Assembly: GCF_019880205.1 (NCBI RefSeq)
Contig: NZ_CP082292.1
Location: 3,472,001-3,536,000 of the forward strand
Reading direction: 5' to 3'
Origin: Pantoea alfalfae
GTDB taxonomy: Bacteria > Pseudomonadota > Gammaproteobacteria > Enterobacterales > Enterobacteriaceae
Length of the DNA stretch: 64,000 bases
The notes below the pieces were generated by a model, which was not told where the DNA came from, did not search any database, and worked only from the letters and a program-made list of their open reading frames with translations. Shown piece after piece: positions 30,325 to 41,898 of this stretch. Numbering within the stretch: position 1 is the first letter of the stretch; every line of letters begins with the position of its first letter. Position numbers and translations under genes: made by a program.

Positions 30325-32471
30325 GCCTGCTCCTCTTCCGCCATTTTTTTCAGGGTAACGTAGTCGGGTTTACCGCTGCCCAGCTGCGGCAACTGCTTCA
30401 TGACACGGATATCACGCGGCAGTGCCAGCTCTGGCGCACCCAGCTCGCGGGCGGCTTTCTGCAGCCTGTCGCGCGCCAGCTCCGCATCGGTGGTAAACAG
30501 CACCAGTGCCTCACCACGCTGACCATCCGGGCGCAGCGAGGCGGCGTGCTGTTTGTCCGGTGACGCTTTCAGAGCGATCTGCTCGACGATTTCCAGTGAT
30601 ACCATCTCACCGGCAATCTTCGCAAAGCGTTTGGCACGACCCTGAATCTGGCAAAAACCGCCTTCATCGAAGCTGACGATATCACCGGTGTCGTACCAGC
30701 CCGCTTCCATGTTGCCTTCGCCATCGTCAGCGACCGGTGCTTCCAGCACGCCAGGATTTTCGACCCGCAGATAGCCTTTCATCACGTTCGGCCCGCGAAG
30801 TTGCAGACGTCCGCCGTGCTCAATGCCTGGCACCGACATCAGTCGTGAATCCATGCCCGGCAGAATGCGTCCCACGGTGTGCGTCTTCGCCGCCATCGGC
30901 ACGTTAATCGCCACGACCGGCGCGCACTCGGTGACGCCGTAGCCTTCAAGGATACGAATGCCATACTTCTCAATGTAGAGCTGACGCGTGTTCTCCTGCA
31001 GCTTTTCCGCACCCGCTACCACATAGCGCAGGCGGGCAAAATCATAGGGTGCGGCAAAGCGCGCGTAGTTACCCAGGAAGGTTGAGGTGCCAAACAGCAC
31101 GGTGCAGTTACGGTCATAGACCAGCTCTGGCACGATGCGATAGTGCAGCGGGCTGGGATAGAGGAACACCTGGGCGCCGGTCATCAGCGGCGTGAACAGC
31201 CCGACGGTGAGACCAAACGCATGAAACAGTGGCAGCGCAGACATAAAGCGGTCGCGCGGCGTGAAGTCGGCGATGGTGCGGATCTGCTCGACGTTCGCCA
31301 GCAGGCTTTTATGCGAATGCACCACGCCCTTAGGGTTGCCTTCAGAGCCGGAGGTAAACAGCACCATGGCGGCGTCTTCCGGCTGCTGAGGCAGCTGCGC
31401 GCGATGCGGCATCAGCAGATGCGCGAGGATCCATAGCTTGTCTTTGCCGGTGACGGTATCTTTCAGATCTTCCAGGTAGATCCACTGCACATCGTCCAGC
31501 CCCTGCGGCAGATGCCACAGGTTGCCTTTTTCCAGGAACTGCCGCGACGTGAAGACGGTTTTGATCTGTGCGGCGGTCAGTGCCGCCCGCATGCCATTAA
31601 CGCCCGCACTGTAGTTGAGCATGGCCGGAACGCGCCCGCGCAGGGTGGCCCCGAAAATCGCTGCCGCTGTCACGGTGGTATTCGGCAGCAGCAGCCCCAC
31701 CACTTCTCGCGGCTGGCTGTAGCGTTCAAGAATACGGCCCACGCCCAGCGACTTTTTCAGCAGTCCGGTGTAGCTGTCAGGCTTGAAATTGACATCTTCG
31801 ATGCAGCGCTTAAACGCGCCATAACGGGTACGCGCCGCCAGAAACGCCTCAAACAGGGTTTCACGCGGACGTACCGCCATGCGCGCTTCCATCATCACGT
31901 GATGCAGATGCTCACCGGCCAGCACGCGACGGTCGCGCGCCCGTTTCGCCTCCGGCATCGGAATGCGGGTCGCGGGCAGTACGGTCAGGGTGATGCGCGG
32001 GAACAGGCGACGTTTAAACACGCCAGCCAGACGACCAAACGGCGTGTATTCTGCGCCTTCAATGCGCATTGGCACCACATTCGCGCCTGAGCGCGCGGCG
32101 ACAAAGCCGGCCCCGCTGTAGATTTTCATCAGCGAGCCGGTGACGGTAATGCGTCCTTCCGGGAAGATGACCACCGGACGGCCCGTATCAATCAGCCTTA
32201 CCAGCTGCTTCAGCGCCATAGGCCGGGTCGGATCCAGCGGCACAAAGTCGATAAAGGGTTTAATCAGACGCATAAACCAGCTTTCGCTGATGGTCGAGTA
32301 GACGGCGAATACCGGTTTAATCGGTAAAAAGAGCGCCAGCAACATGCCGTCGAGAAACGACATATGGTTCGGCGTGATTAATACCTTCTGCTTATGCAGT
32401 TCGGCGACGTCGCCACGCAGTTCGACCCGCCATAACAGGCGAAATATCAAACGTAAAATTTTGAAAGCCAT
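30321..32471 (-). CDS. aas: Aas, bifunctional 2-acyl-GPE acyltransferase / acyl-ACP synthetase
   Basis: A 716-residue two-domain enzyme. Residues 1-200 are a PlsC-type acyltransferase with NHMSFLDG (HX4D) and [10 protein letters not shown]. From about residue 230 an AMP-forming acyl-ACP synthetase follows, with the P-loop [27 protein letters not shown] and [14 protein letters not shown]. Together with LplT it recycles lysophospholipids from lipoprotein maturation and phospholipase activity. E. coli order aas-lplT is kept. Confidence 0.96.
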   Translation of the reverse strand: MAFKILRLIFRLLWRVELRGDVAELHKQKVLITPNHMSFLDGMLLALFLPIKPVFAVYSTISESWFMRLIKPFIDFVPLDPTRPMALKQLVRLIDTGRPVVIFPEGRITVTGSLMKIYSGAGFVAARSGANVVPMRIEGAEYTPFGRLAGVFKRRLFPRITLTVLPATRIPMPEAKRARDRRVLAGEHLHHVMMEARMAVRPRETLFEAFLAARTRYGAFKRCIEDVNFKPDSYTGLLKKSLGVGRILERYSQPREVVGLLLPNTTVTAAAIFGATLRGRVPAMLNYSAGVNGMRAALTAAQIKTVFTSRQFLEKGNLWHLPQGLDDVQWIYLEDLKDTVTGKDKLWILAHLLMPHRAQLPQQPEDAAMVLFTSGSEGNPKGVVHSHKSLLANVEQIRTIADFTPRDRFMSALPLFHAFGLTVGLFTPLMTGAQVFLYPSPLHYRIVPELVYDRNCTVLFGTSTFLGNYARFAAPYDFARLRYVVAGAEKLQENTRQLYIEKYGIRILEGYGVTECAPVVAINVPMAAKTHTVGRILPGMDSRLMSVPGIEHGGRLQLRGPNVMKGYLRVENPGVLEAPVADDGEGNMEAGWYDTGDIVSFDEGGFCQIQGRAKRFAKIAGEMVSLEIVEQIALKASPDKQHAASLRPDGQRGEALVLFTTDAELARDRLQKAARELGAPELALPRDIRVMKQLPQLGSGKPDYVTLKKMAEEEQA

Positions 32472-32561
32472 GCCGGTTCCTTAGCATCGTGAAAATTAGC
32501 CCCTCACGATGCAGGATTTGACGCGGTTCGACAACCGAATTATCGGCAATCTGACGCGGCT

Positions 32562-33950
32562 TCAGGGGGCCTGCCAGCTACCGCCGAGCGCGGCAATCAG
32601 TGCCACGCTGCTGACCCACTGCGTGCTCTGCAGCGTCAGCAAACTCTGCTGCGCACTCAGGCTGCTGTTCTCCGTGGTCGCGACATCCAGGTAGTTAATC
32701 ATGCCCGCCTCATACTGCAGACGCGTCACCCGCGCCGAGGTCTGTGCTGCATCGGTGGCGCGCTGCTGTGCGGCGATTTCGCCCTGCAGCGTGTTCAGCT
32801 CCACCAGCTTATCTTCCACTTCCTGCATCGCGGACAGCACCGTCTGACGATAGGTTGCGACGCTGGCATCCCAGCCTGCCCGCGCCTGATCGACTTTGGC
32901 AGAGGTCGCGCCCGCGTCAAGCAGCGTGCCGCTCAGCTCCGGCCCCAGCGACCAGACGCGATTCGGCAGCGAGAAGAGCGAATGCAGCACGGAAGCGCTG
33001 ACGCCCCCGCTGGCGCTGAGGGTCAGGTCGGGATAGTAACCGGCCACCGCCACGCCCACCGCAGCATTGGCCGCAGCCATGTTACGTTCGGCGTACGCAA
33101 TGTCGGGACGGCGCTGCAATAGCTCGCCCGGCAGGGCCGCCGGAATGGCGGGCAGCGTGGCGGTCAGCGGCGCGGCGGCGAGACTGAAGTCGGCGGGGGC
33201 TTTGCCGACCAGCAGCGCAATGGCATGTTCCATCTGCGCGCGCTGCCACTGGTAATCCTGCGCCGAGGCGCTGGCACTCTCCAGCTGCAGCTGCGCCTGA
33301 GCCAGCGTGGCACGCGACGCAGTGCCCGCCTGATACTGGCTGTTAATGACGTTCAGGTAGCGCTGATACGCGTCAACGCTCTGCTGATAGCACGCGATTT
33401 TCTGATCCATGATGCGCAGCTGGAAATAATCCTGCGCCAGCTCAGACTGGGCGCTCAGGGTGATGTTGGCCAGTTCTGCCGCACTGGCCGAGGCGCTGGC
33501 GCGGTTCTCCTCCAGCGTGCGCCGCAGTTTGCCCCACAGATCCAGCTCCCAGCTGGCACTCAGCTCCGCCTGATGGCTGCTGCTGGTGGTGCGAACGCTG
33601 CTGCCAGTGGCATGGCTGCCGCTGCGCGTCACGCTGCTGTCATAGCCCAGCGAAGGAAACAGCGACGCGCGAGACTCCGCCGCCAGCGCCTGCGCCTGCC
33701 GGTACTGCGCGGCATAATTCGCCACGTTCTGGTTCGAGATGCTCACCTGGTTCAGCAGGCCGCTCAGGGTGGCGTCGTGATAAACCGCCCACCATTCGCC
33801 TTTGCTTTGCGCATCAAGCGGCGTCGCCTGCTGCCAGCCTCTGGCCTCTTTATAGTGGACCGGCATCGCCATCGCGGGGCGCTGATAGTCGGGACCGACG
33901 CTACAGCCGCCCAGCAGCAGCATCACAACAAAGGGAATAAGCGGTTTCAT
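32562..33950 (-). CDS. NodT-family outer membrane efflux lipoprotein
   Basis: A 462-residue outer membrane factor of the TolC superfamily. A lipoprotein signal with lipobox LLGGC (FVVMLLLGGCSVGPDYQRP) would anchor it by lipid. Two TolC-like repeats of long helices and strands follow, with the typical GRRPDIAYAERN-like stretch (ELLQRRPDIAYAERNMAAAN). It is the last gene of the mdtABC operon, 3 bp after mdtC, and is the probable dedicated exit duct. E. coli mdtABC lacks such a gene and uses TolC; Pseudomonas muxABC-opmB has this four-gene layout. Confidence 0.9.
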   Translation of the reverse strand: MKPLIPFVVMLLLGGCSVGPDYQRPAMAMPVHYKEARGWQQATPLDAQSKGEWWAVYHDATLSGLLNQVSISNQNVANYAAQYRQAQALAAESRASLFPSLGYDSSVTRSGSHATGSSVRTTSSSHQAELSASWELDLWGKLRRTLEENRASASASAAELANITLSAQSELAQDYFQLRIMDQKIACYQQSVDAYQRYLNVINSQYQAGTASRATLAQAQLQLESASASAQDYQWQRAQMEHAIALLVGKAPADFSLAAAPLTATLPAIPAALPGELLQRRPDIAYAERNMAAANAAVGVAVAGYYPDLTLSASGGVSASVLHSLFSLPNRVWSLGPELSGTLLDAGATSAKVDQARAGWDASVATYRQTVLSAMQEVEDKLVELNTLQGEIAAQQRATDAAQTSARVTRLQYEAGMINYLDVATTENSSLSAQQSLLTLQSTQWVSSVALIAALGGSWQAP

Positions 33951-33953
33951 GGA

Positions 33954-36900
33954 TCAGGATTCCGTAGGGCGCAGACGACGCCATTGACGTTGAGTGGCAC
34001 GGCCCAGACGGTCGAGCCAAAGATAAACAACCGGTGTGGTAAACAGTGTCAGCAGCTGGCTGAGCGCCAGTCCGCCCGCGATAGCGATCCCCAGCGGACT
34101 GCGCAGATCGGCATCCCCGCCGCTGCCCAGCGCCAGCGGCAACGCGCCGAAAAAGGCGGCCAGCGTAGTCATCATGATCGGCCGGAAGCGCATCAGGCAC
34201 GCCTGGGTAATCGCCTGCTGCGGCGACATACACTGCCGCCGCTCCGCGTCGATGGCAAAATCGATCATCATGATGGCGTTCTTTTTCACGATACCAATCA
34301 GCAGGATGATGCCAATCAGCGCGATCACCGTGAGCTGCGTGTTGGTCAGCAGCAGCAGTAACAGCGCGCCGACGCCCGCAGACGGCAGCGTCGAGAGAAT
34401 GGTCAGCGGATGGATGTAGCTCTCGTAGAGCACGCCGAGCACGAGATAGACCGCCGCCAGCGCCGCCAGAATCAGCCACGGCATGGTGGCGGTCAGCTGG
34501 GAAAAGGCGGCGGCAGTACCGGCAAAACCGGCATGAAGGGTCGACGGCAGGCCCAGCTTCGCCATCGCCTGTTTAATCAGCAACTGCGCCTGCTCCAGCG
34601 AAACGCCCTCATTGAGGTTGAATGCTACGGTACTGGTCGCGGACTGGCCCTGATGCGCCACCGACAGCGGTGCATTGCCGCCGCTGAAGCGGGCAAAGGC
34701 GGAAAGCGGCACGCGGTCACCGCTGTCGTTAATCACATAGAGCTGCTGAAGCGTCTCCGGATTCGCGGTGTCGCTGTCCTGCAGCGACATCACCACATGA
34801 TACTGATTCAGAGTGTGATAGAGCGTGGCGATCTGCCGCTGGCTGAACGCATTGTTCAGCAGCGTATCGAGCATCTTCACATTGACGCCCAGCCGGGTCG
34901 CGCGGTCGCGGTCGATGGTCAGCGCCACCTCCTGCCCGCCGGTCTGCGAGTCGGAGTCTACGCTGTTGAGCCCGGGGATCGCCGCCAGCGCCGCCTGCAC
35001 TTTCGGCGTCCAGATCCGCAGCAGATCAAGATCGTCTGCCTGCAGGCTGTACTGATACGTGGCGTTAGCGCTGCGTCCGCCAATGTGCAGATCCTGCGCC
35101 GCCATCAGGAACATCTGCGCCCCGGCGATGTGGCTGGTTTTACGCGTCAGCCGGTTGGCGACTTCGGTAGCCGTGGCATCGCGCTGGTCAAAATCTTTAA
35201 GTCGCACAAAGAAGTTGGCGCTGTTGCGGGAGCCAAACATCCCGCTGCCCATCGACGACATTACGCTATCGACCGCCGGGTCTTCCTGAATGATCTTCGT
35301 GAACATCAGCATTTTCGGCCTCATCGCCTGAAACGAAATGTTCTGATCGGCACGCAGCGCGCCCATCAGCAGCCCGGTGTCCTGATTCGGGAAAAAGCCC
35401 TTCTGCACCACGGTGAACAGAAAAACATTCAGCAGCACGGTCAGCAGCAGACTGAGCATGGTCAGTTTCTGATGGCGCATCACCCAGGCCAGCCCGCGCC
35501 CGTAGGCGGCCAGCAGGCGATTTAGCTGGTTTTCAATAAACTGATAAAGCGGATGCGGCCGCTTGCTCACGGGCGGCTTCGGTTTCAGCAGGCGTGCGCA
35601 AAGCATCGGCGTCAGGCTGAGCGAGACAAACAGCGAGATCAGCAGCGACACGGTGAGTGTGACAGCAAATTCGCGGAACAGCCGCCCGACAATGCTGCCC
35701 ATCAACAGAATCGGGATGAACACCGCGATCAGCGATACGGTCATCGACAGCACAGTGAAACTCACCTCCTGCGCCCCACGCAGCGCCGCCCGCAGCGGAC
35801 TCAGCCCGCGCTCAATGTGACGGGTGATGTTTTCCAGCACCACAATCGCATCATCCACCACAAAGCCGGTGGAGATAATCAGCGCCATCAGCGACAGATT
35901 ATCCAGGCTGTAACCCAGCAGGTACATCACCGCACAGGTCCCGATCAGCGACACCGGCAGCGCCAGTGCCGGAATGATCACCGCCTGCAGATTGCGCAGG
36001 AAAATAAACACCACCGCGATGACCAGCAGCACCGCGATCAGCAGCGTCTCTTCGGTGTCATACAGCGAGGCGCGCACGCCCGGTGAGCGGTCAACTACCA
36101 CCTTCAGCTGGCTGTCAGCAGGCAGGCTCTTTTCCAGCAGCGGCAACTGCGCTTTTATTGCGTCGATGGTTTCCAGCATGTTAGCGCCCGCCTGACGTTT
36201 AATGCCGATCATCACCGCAGGCGTGGCATTGAGGAATCCCGCCTGATAGCGATCTTCAACCGAGTCATAGACCGTGGCGACGTCGCTCAGCCGCACCGCC
36301 TTGCCCTGCTGCCAGGTGATGATCAGATCACGGTAGCTGGCGGCCTTATCCAGCTGGCCGTTGCTGTCCACCAGCCACGACTGGTCACTGCCCTGTAAGA
36401 TCCCTTTGGGCAGATTGGTGGTGCTGTCGGCGACGGCGGCACGCACCGTCTCCAGCGAGATGCCGTAGTGGGTCAGCTTCAGCGGCTGCAGATCAATCCG
36501 CACCGCGGGTAAGGCGCTGCCCATCAGCGACACTTCGCCGACGCCCTGTACCTGCCCCATCGCCTGTTCGATTTTGCTCTCCGCCAGATCGTAAAGCTCG
36601 CCGGGCGTGCGGGTAGCAGAGGTCAGCGCCAGCATCACAATCGGCGCATCTGACGGGTTGGCTTTGCGATAAGTCGGCAGCGAGGCCATTGCGCTGGGCA
36701 GCAGGCTGCGCGCCGCGTTAATCGCCGCCTGCACGTCGCGCGCCGCGCCGTTGATATCGCGGTCCAGCTCAAACTGCAGGATAATACTGCTGGAGCCCTG
36801 CGAACTGCTGGAAGTCATCTCACTGATACCGGCAATCTGCCCGAGCGAACGCTCCAGCGGGGTCGCGACGGTAGCCGCCATGGTCTCCGGGCTGGCCCCC

Positions 36901-37055
36901 GCCAGGCTGGCGCTGACCATGATGGTCGGAAAATCGACCTGCGGCAGCGGTGCCACCGGCAGCAGCCGGTAACCCAGCGCGCCGGGCAGCAGGATCGCCA
37001 GCGTCAGCAGCAGCGTCGCCACCGGACGAAAGATAAACAGCCGGGTCAGATTCAT
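33954..37055 (-). CDS. mdtC: MdtC, RND efflux pump subunit
   Basis: A 1033-residue RND transporter of the MdtB/MdtC pair, which forms a heterotrimer (two B, one C in E. coli). It starts [20 protein letters not shown] and has the proton-relay helix [20 protein letters not shown] (two Asp). It ends after the motif [20 protein letters not shown]. In E. coli it exports novobiocin, bile salts and other compounds. Start overlaps the mdtB stop by 4 bases. Confidence 0.95.
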   Translation of the reverse strand: MNLTRLFIFRPVATLLLTLAILLPGALGYRLLPVAPLPQVDFPTIMVSASLAGASPETMAATVATPLERSLGQIAGISEMTSSSSQGSSSIILQFELDRDINGAARDVQAAINAARSLLPSAMASLPTYRKANPSDAPIVMLALTSATRTPGELYDLAESKIEQAMGQVQGVGEVSLMGSALPAVRIDLQPLKLTHYGISLETVRAAVADSTTNLPKGILQGSDQSWLVDSNGQLDKAASYRDLIITWQQGKAVRLSDVATVYDSVEDRYQAGFLNATPAVMIGIKRQAGANMLETIDAIKAQLPLLEKSLPADSQLKVVVDRSPGVRASLYDTEETLLIAVLLVIAVVFIFLRNLQAVIIPALALPVSLIGTCAVMYLLGYSLDNLSLMALIISTGFVVDDAIVVLENITRHIERGLSPLRAALRGAQEVSFTVLSMTVSLIAVFIPILLMGSIVGRLFREFAVTLTVSLLISLFVSLSLTPMLCARLLKPKPPVSKRPHPLYQFIENQLNRLLAAYGRGLAWVMRHQKLTMLSLLLTVLLNVFLFTVVQKGFFPNQDTGLLMGALRADQNISFQAMRPKMLMFTKIIQEDPAVDSVMSSMGSGMFGSRNSANFFVRLKDFDQRDATATEVANRLTRKTSHIAGAQMFLMAAQDLHIGGRSANATYQYSLQADDLDLLRIWTPKVQAALAAIPGLNSVDSDSQTGGQEVALTIDRDRATRLGVNVKMLDTLLNNAFSQRQIATLYHTLNQYHVVMSLQDSDTANPETLQQLYVINDSGDRVPLSAFARFSGGNAPLSVAHQGQSATSTVAFNLNEGVSLEQAQLLIKQAMAKLGLPSTLHAGFAGTAAAFSQLTATMPWLILAALAAVYLVLGVLYESYIHPLTILSTLPSAGVGALLLLLLTNTQLTVIALIGIILLIGIVKKNAIMMIDFAIDAERRQCMSPQQAITQACLMRFRPIMMTTLAAFFGALPLALGSGGDADLRSPLGIAIAGGLALSQLLTLFTTPVVYLWLDRLGRATQRQWRRLRPTES

Positions 37056-40000
37056 TGCCCGCTCCGCGCCTGCTGCTGACGGCGTTTCACCCAGGCACTG
37101 CCGCGCTGCGCCAGCCCGTCAAACCAGAGGTAGATGACCGGCGTGGAGAAGAGCGTCAGCACCTGGCTGACAATCAGCCCGCCGACAATTACCAGCCCCA
37201 GCGGCTGTCGCAGCTCGGCACCCGAGCCGGAGGCGAGCATCAGCGGCAGCGCGCCGAGCAGTGCCGCCATCGTCGTCATCAGAATCGGGCGGAAGCGCAG
37301 CAGGCAGGCCTGATGAATCGCCTCACGTGCGCTGAGGTGCTGCTGATGTTCCGCCTCCAGCGCGAAGTCGATCATCATAATGGCGTTCTTTTTCACGATG
37401 CCGATCAGCAGGATGACGCCAATCAGCGCAATCAGGCTGAACTCCGTGCCCGCCAGCAACAGCGTCAGCAGCGCACCCACCGCCGCCGACGGCAGCGTAG
37501 AGAGAATCGTGACCGGATGGATAAAGCTTTCGTAGAGAATGCCGAGCACCACATACATGGTGATCAGCGCCGCCAGAATCAGCCACAGCGTGTTGCCGGT
37601 GGCGCTCTGGAATGCCGACGTTTCGCCCTGATAGCGCAGCGTGGTGCTCTCCGGCAGCTGCAGCTGCTGCCGCACGTCGGCAATTGCCCGCTGTCCATCC
37701 TCCAGCGAGTAGCCTGGATTCAGGTTGAAGGAGATCATCACCGCCGGGAACTGATTCAGCCGCATGTGCATCAGCGAACCGGTGCGCTGGTGGATAGTGG
37801 CGATAGAGGTAAGTTTGACCATGCCGCTGCTGGCAGAGCGGGTGTCAGAGGCTGAAGTGGACGTCGATGAAGACGAAGATGTTGACGAAGACGTTGACGC
37901 TGATGAAGTCGTGCTGGTGGATGATGACGCCGAACTGCTGCTGCCGGACGATTGCAGCCAGACATCATCAAACGACGCCGGACCCTGCCGGAAGGCCGGC
38001 GCCACTTCCAGCACCACCCGATACTGATTCGACTGGGTAAAAATCGTCGAGACCAGCCGCTGACCAAAGGCGTTATAGAGCGCGGTGTCCACGTCCGATG
38101 CGGTAATGCCAAAGCGCGCCGCTTTGTCCCGGTTCAGCTCCACGTAAGAGACGCGCCCCTGATCCTGCAGGTTACTCACCACGCCATTAAACTCGGGCCG
38201 CTGCTGCAACGCTGCCACCAGTTTCGGCGACGTGCGGACCAGATTTTCACTGTCGGCGTCGTCAAGGGTGAACTGATACTGACTCGGCGACACTTGGTCG
38301 TTGACGGTGAGATCCTGCGCCGGTTGCAGATAGAGCCGGATACCCGGCACATCGCTGGTCGCCTGGTTCAGCTGGCTGATCACCTCGCTGGCGCTGAGAT
38401 CGCGGGCGCCAGAGGGCTTGAGGTTGATCTGCAGCCGTCCGCTGTTGAGGCTGCTGTTAGTGCCGTCGATGCCGATGGTCGATGAGACGCTCTCCACCGC
38501 CGGGTTTTTCAGGATCAGCGCAGAGAGCGCCTGCTGCCGCGTCGCCATTGTTTTAAACGAGACATCCTGGGAGGCGACGGTAATGCCCTGAATCAGCCCG
38601 GTATCCTGGGTCGGGAAGAAGCCTTTCGGCACCATCATGTAGAGCAGCGCCGTCAGTCCGAAGGTTGCCAGCGCCACCAGCAGCGTCAGTTTCTGATGGT
38701 TCAGCACCACGGTCAGCAGCCGGTCATAGCCGCGCACCAGCCGGTCGAACATCTCGCCGCCCTTGCGGGCAAAGGTTGACTGCTGCTCTGGCGGAATGTG
38801 CCGCAGCAGATACGCGCACAGCATCGGGGTCAGCGTCAGCGACACCCCCATCGACACCAGGATCGCCACCGCCAGCGTAATCGCGAACTCCCGGAAGAGT
38901 CGCCCGACCACATCGCCCATAAACAGCAGCGGAATCAGCACCGCAATCAGCGAAAAGGTCAGCGAGATAATGGTGAAGCCAATCTGCCGGGAGCCTTTCA
39001 GCGCCGCCTCCATCGGTGTCTCGCCCTGCTCCAGCCGCCGGGAAATGTTCTCCACCACCACGATAGCGTCATCGATAACAAAACCGGTGGCGATGGTCAG
39101 CGCCATCAGCGACAGGTTATTCAGGCTGAAGCCCGCCAGATACATCACGCCAAAGGTGCCAACCAGCGACAGCGGCACCGCCACACTCGGGATCAGCGTG
39201 GCGGCCACGTTGCGCAGGAACAGAAAGGTTACCATCACCACCAGCGCAATCGACAGCATCAGCTCAAACTGCACGTCGCTGATTGAGGCGCGAATGGTCT
39301 GGGTGCGGTCGGAGAGAATCGTCATCTTCACCCCGTCCGGCAGCGCCGCCTGCAGTGCAGGAAGCTGCGCCTTGATGTTGTCCACCACCTGAATCACGTT
39401 TGCGCCGGGCTGACGCTGCACGCTGATGACAATCGCGGGCTGGTTATTGGCCCATGCGGACTGGAAGCTGTTCTCCGGGCCCTGTTCGATGTGGGCGATA
39501 GCTTTCAGGCGCAGCGCCGCGCCATTCTCATAGCTGAGGATCAGGTTGCCGTACTCGGTTGCGGTGCGCAGCTGGTCGTTGGCGTCGATGGTCACCGAAT
39601 GATATTTACCGTCAAAGCCGCCTTTGGCGCCATTGACGTTGCTGTTGCCAATCAGCGTATTTACCGCCTCCAGCGTCAGGTGATGCGCCGCCAGCGCCAG
39701 AGGATTCATCTGCACCCGAATCGCCGGCTGATGCCCGCCCGCCAGCGTCACCATGCCGACGCCGGAGATCTGCGACAGCTTCAGCGCCACCTGGGTGTTA
39801 ACCAGATCCTGCACCTCGGTCAGCGGCAGCGTGCCGGAGCTGGCCGCCAGCGTCACCACCGCGCTGTCCGCCGGATTGACCTTTTTGTAGGTCGGCGGAT
39901 TAGGCAGATCGTCGGGCAGCAGGTTATTTGCCGCATTGATCGCCGCCTGCACCTCCTGCTCGGCGACATCCAGCGACAGATCGAGGCTGAACTTCAGGGT

Positions 40001-40273
40001 TATGATCGACGAGCCGCTGGCGCTGGTGGAGCTCATCTGGCTCAGCCCCGCCATCTGCCCCAACTGGCGCTCCAGCGGTGAGGTGACCGACGACGCCATC
40101 ACATCCGGGCTGGCGCCCGGATAGAGCGTGGTGACCTGAATGGTCGGATAGTCGACCTGCGGCAGCGCCGAGGTCGACAGGAATTTCCAGGCAAAAATCC
40201 CGGAGATCAGCACGCCGGCCATCAGCAGGATGGTGGCGACAGGACGCAGAATAAACAGGCGAGACGGGTTCAT
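37052..40273 (-). CDS. mdtB: MdtB, RND efflux pump subunit with polyserine insertion
   Basis: A 1073-residue RND transporter (E. coli MdtB has about 1040). Typical parts are [20 protein letters not shown], the proton-relay helix [20 protein letters not shown] and [20 protein letters not shown]. The extra length is a Ser/Thr-rich stretch of about 45 residues, roughly 773-818, placed between VWLQSSG and [14 protein letters not shown]. In RND proteins that point is the turn of a beta hairpin in the second periplasmic docking/porter half. The reading frame is intact. It pairs with MdtC. Confidence 0.94.
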   Translation of the reverse strand: MNPSRLFILRPVATILLMAGVLISGIFAWKFLSTSALPQVDYPTIQVTTLYPGASPDVMASSVTSPLERQLGQMAGLSQMSSTSASGSSIITLKFSLDLSLDVAEQEVQAAINAANNLLPDDLPNPPTYKKVNPADSAVVTLAASSGTLPLTEVQDLVNTQVALKLSQISGVGMVTLAGGHQPAIRVQMNPLALAAHHLTLEAVNTLIGNSNVNGAKGGFDGKYHSVTIDANDQLRTATEYGNLILSYENGAALRLKAIAHIEQGPENSFQSAWANNQPAIVISVQRQPGANVIQVVDNIKAQLPALQAALPDGVKMTILSDRTQTIRASISDVQFELMLSIALVVMVTFLFLRNVAATLIPSVAVPLSLVGTFGVMYLAGFSLNNLSLMALTIATGFVIDDAIVVVENISRRLEQGETPMEAALKGSRQIGFTIISLTFSLIAVLIPLLFMGDVVGRLFREFAITLAVAILVSMGVSLTLTPMLCAYLLRHIPPEQQSTFARKGGEMFDRLVRGYDRLLTVVLNHQKLTLLVALATFGLTALLYMMVPKGFFPTQDTGLIQGITVASQDVSFKTMATRQQALSALILKNPAVESVSSTIGIDGTNSSLNSGRLQINLKPSGARDLSASEVISQLNQATSDVPGIRLYLQPAQDLTVNDQVSPSQYQFTLDDADSENLVRTSPKLVAALQQRPEFNGVVSNLQDQGRVSYVELNRDKAARFGITASDVDTALYNAFGQRLVSTIFTQSNQYRVVLEVAPAFRQGPASFDDVWLQSSGSSSSASSSTSTTSSASTSSSTSSSSSTSTSASDTRSASSGMVKLTSIATIHQRTGSLMHMRLNQFPAVMISFNLNPGYSLEDGQRAIADVRQQLQLPESTTLRYQGETSAFQSATGNTLWLILAALITMYVVLGILYESFIHPVTILSTLPSAAVGALLTLLLAGTEFSLIALIGVILLIGIVKKNAIMMIDFALEAEHQQHLSAREAIHQACLLRFRPILMTTMAALLGALPLMLASGSGAELRQPLGLVIVGGLIVSQVLTLFSTPVIYLWFDGLAQRGSAWVKRRQQQARSGQ

Positions 40274-41478
40274 TTCGACACAGCACCGGCAGCGGGCGTC
40301 TCATCTGCCAGCGTGACTTTGCTGCCGCTGGTCAGACGATCGATCCCTTCCGTTACCAGCCGATCGCCCGGTGCAACGCCGCTGAGGATCGCCTGCTGAT
40401 CGTCGCCGAACGCCGGGCCGGTGGTGACCGCTTTACGCGTGACGGTATGATCTTTGTTGATCACAAAGACAAAGCTGCCGTCGCTGCTCAGCTGCAGCGC
40501 CTGCGCCGGGATCACCGTCGCGCCTTTCAGCACCCGGGTCTGCAGCCGCAGATTCACAAACTGGTTAGCAAACAGCGACTCATCCTGGTTGGCAAACACC
40601 GCTTTCAGCGCCACGGTGCCGGTGGCGGTGTCGATCTGGTTGCTGATGAACTTCACTTCGCCGCTGGCGAGCGGATGCTGGTTGTCCTGATCAAACAGCG
40701 TGGCGGGCAGGCTCTGCCCCTGATGCAGCACGCTGACCAGCGCGGGGATGTCGCTTTGTGGCACGCTAAAGGTCACGGCGGCGGGCTGCATCTGCGTGAT
40801 GGTCACCAGACCGGTGCTGCTGGAGCTCTGCACCATGTTGCCGGGATCGACCTGACGCAGGCCGACGCGCCCGCTGATCGGGGCGGTGATCCGGGCATAT
40901 TCAATGCTCAGCTTTGCACTGGCGATCTGCGCCTGATCGGCGGCGACGGCACCGCGATACTGCCCGACGGTGGCAATCTGCGTGTCCAGATCCTGGCGCG
41001 CCAGCGCATCCTGCGCCGCCAGTTTGCGGTAGCGCGCCAGCGTCAGCTCGGCACTTTTCAGCAGCGCCTGGTTCTCGCTGAGTTCAGCCTGATACTGGTT
41101 CAGCGTCGCCTGATAGCTGCGCGGATCGATCTGCGCCAGCAGTTGACCGGCACTGACTTTTTGCCCCTCAGTAAAGAAAAGCTGCTCCAGCTGGCCGTCA
41201 ACGCGGCTGGTCACCGTCACGCTGGCGTTGGGGATCACCGTGCCGAGCGCATTCAGCCACACCGGCACATCCGCCGTGCTGGCAACCCCGCTGTGAACCA
41301 GCGTTGCACTGCCGCCCATCATGCCAGGCGAATCCGGTCTGCCCGGCGGCATTCCCTCACCCGGCCCGTGCCCCGAAGAGAGCAGACGCCAGATAACGCC
41401 CGCGACAATCGCCGCCACCAGCAACAGAAGCAGCCATTTAAGCCCAAAGGAACGCGCGGGGCGAGAAAGGTGAGTCAT
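40270..41478 (-). CDS. mdtA: MdtA, periplasmic adaptor of the MdtABC pump
   Basis: A 402-residue membrane fusion protein. An N-terminal membrane anchor ([21 protein letters not shown]) is followed by a Gly/Pro linker, the lipoyl half-motifs ([20 protein letters not shown] and [20 protein letters not shown]) around a coiled-coil hairpin, then beta-barrel and membrane-proximal domains. It links MdtBC to the outer membrane factor. First gene of mdtA-mdtB-mdtC-omf; successive starts overlap stops by 4 bases. No baeSR or mdtD follows, unlike E. coli. Confidence 0.95.
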   Translation of the reverse strand: MTHLSRPARSFGLKWLLLLLVAAIVAGVIWRLLSSGHGPGEGMPPGRPDSPGMMGGSATLVHSGVASTADVPVWLNALGTVIPNASVTVTSRVDGQLEQLFFTEGQKVSAGQLLAQIDPRSYQATLNQYQAELSENQALLKSAELTLARYRKLAAQDALARQDLDTQIATVGQYRGAVAADQAQIASAKLSIEYARITAPISGRVGLRQVDPGNMVQSSSSTGLVTITQMQPAAVTFSVPQSDIPALVSVLHQGQSLPATLFDQDNQHPLASGEVKFISNQIDTATGTVALKAVFANQDESLFANQFVNLRLQTRVLKGATVIPAQALQLSSDGSFVFVINKDHTVTRKAVTTGPAFGDDQQAILSGVAPGDRLVTEGIDRLTSGSKVTLADETPAAGAVSK

Positions 41479-41693
41479 CGTCGAACTCTTCAGATAAGCA
41501 GAAAAAGAAATCCCGGAACGTGCGGAATGCGGCAGTGAGCGGCAGCGAGCAAAAAACCGCCAGGCTTCACGGCGGCCATTATCAGTGAAAGGCGACGCGC
41601 CTTTCTATTGGCAAACTGTCAGGGTTTCGTTAAGAACGATGTTGATTTAGCGGGAGTTTTTACAGCGGTAACGGCAGGCTCAGGCAAGCAGAC

Positions 41694-41784
41694 AAAAAAA
41701 ACCCACGCATCTGCGTGGGTCGGTGTAATAACAGGGTCTCACTGCCGAAGCAGTGTTGTTTTCACACCCATTAATACCTCTGGG
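41694..41784 (-). ncRNA. omrA: OmrA/OmrB-family small RNA, copy 1 (aas-proximal)
   Basis: On the minus strand the RNA would begin CCCAGAGGTATTAATGGGTG, the conserved 5' seed of E. coli OmrA and OmrB. A central hairpin follows (CACTGCTTCGGCAGTG) and then a terminator stem ACCCACGCA/TGCGTGGGT ending in a T tract: about 91 nt. In E. coli OmrA/B are made under EnvZ-OmpR and, with Hfq, repress outer membrane receptors, ompT, csgD and ompR. Location between aas and galR agrees. The letter A is by position only. Confidence 0.9.
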
Positions 41785-41898
41785 ACTGCTATCCTCGCAC
41801 TGATTGACCGCGCGGAGACAGCGGGAAAACGCAACCGAATTCGGGGAAGTGCAACGAGGTGTGAATATTCCTCACGCCTCGCTTACACTCTGATTTAA

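Noticed and set aside
33225..34361. Long plus-strand frames (up to 378 codons) opposite the RND operon, also at 34410-35525 and 40447-41538
   Set aside because: Shadow frames of high-GC genes on the minus strand; Arg/Gln/His-rich translations with no domains.
37764..38027. Acidic repeat frame ([15 protein letters not shown]) on the plus strand
   Set aside because: It is the complement of the polyserine segment of mdtB; there is no start signal and the mdtB frame is continuous through it.
41590..41640. Possible BaeR box upstream of mdtA
   Set aside because: Only an ATTGGC fragment matches, and it is in the wrong orientation for the leftward operon.
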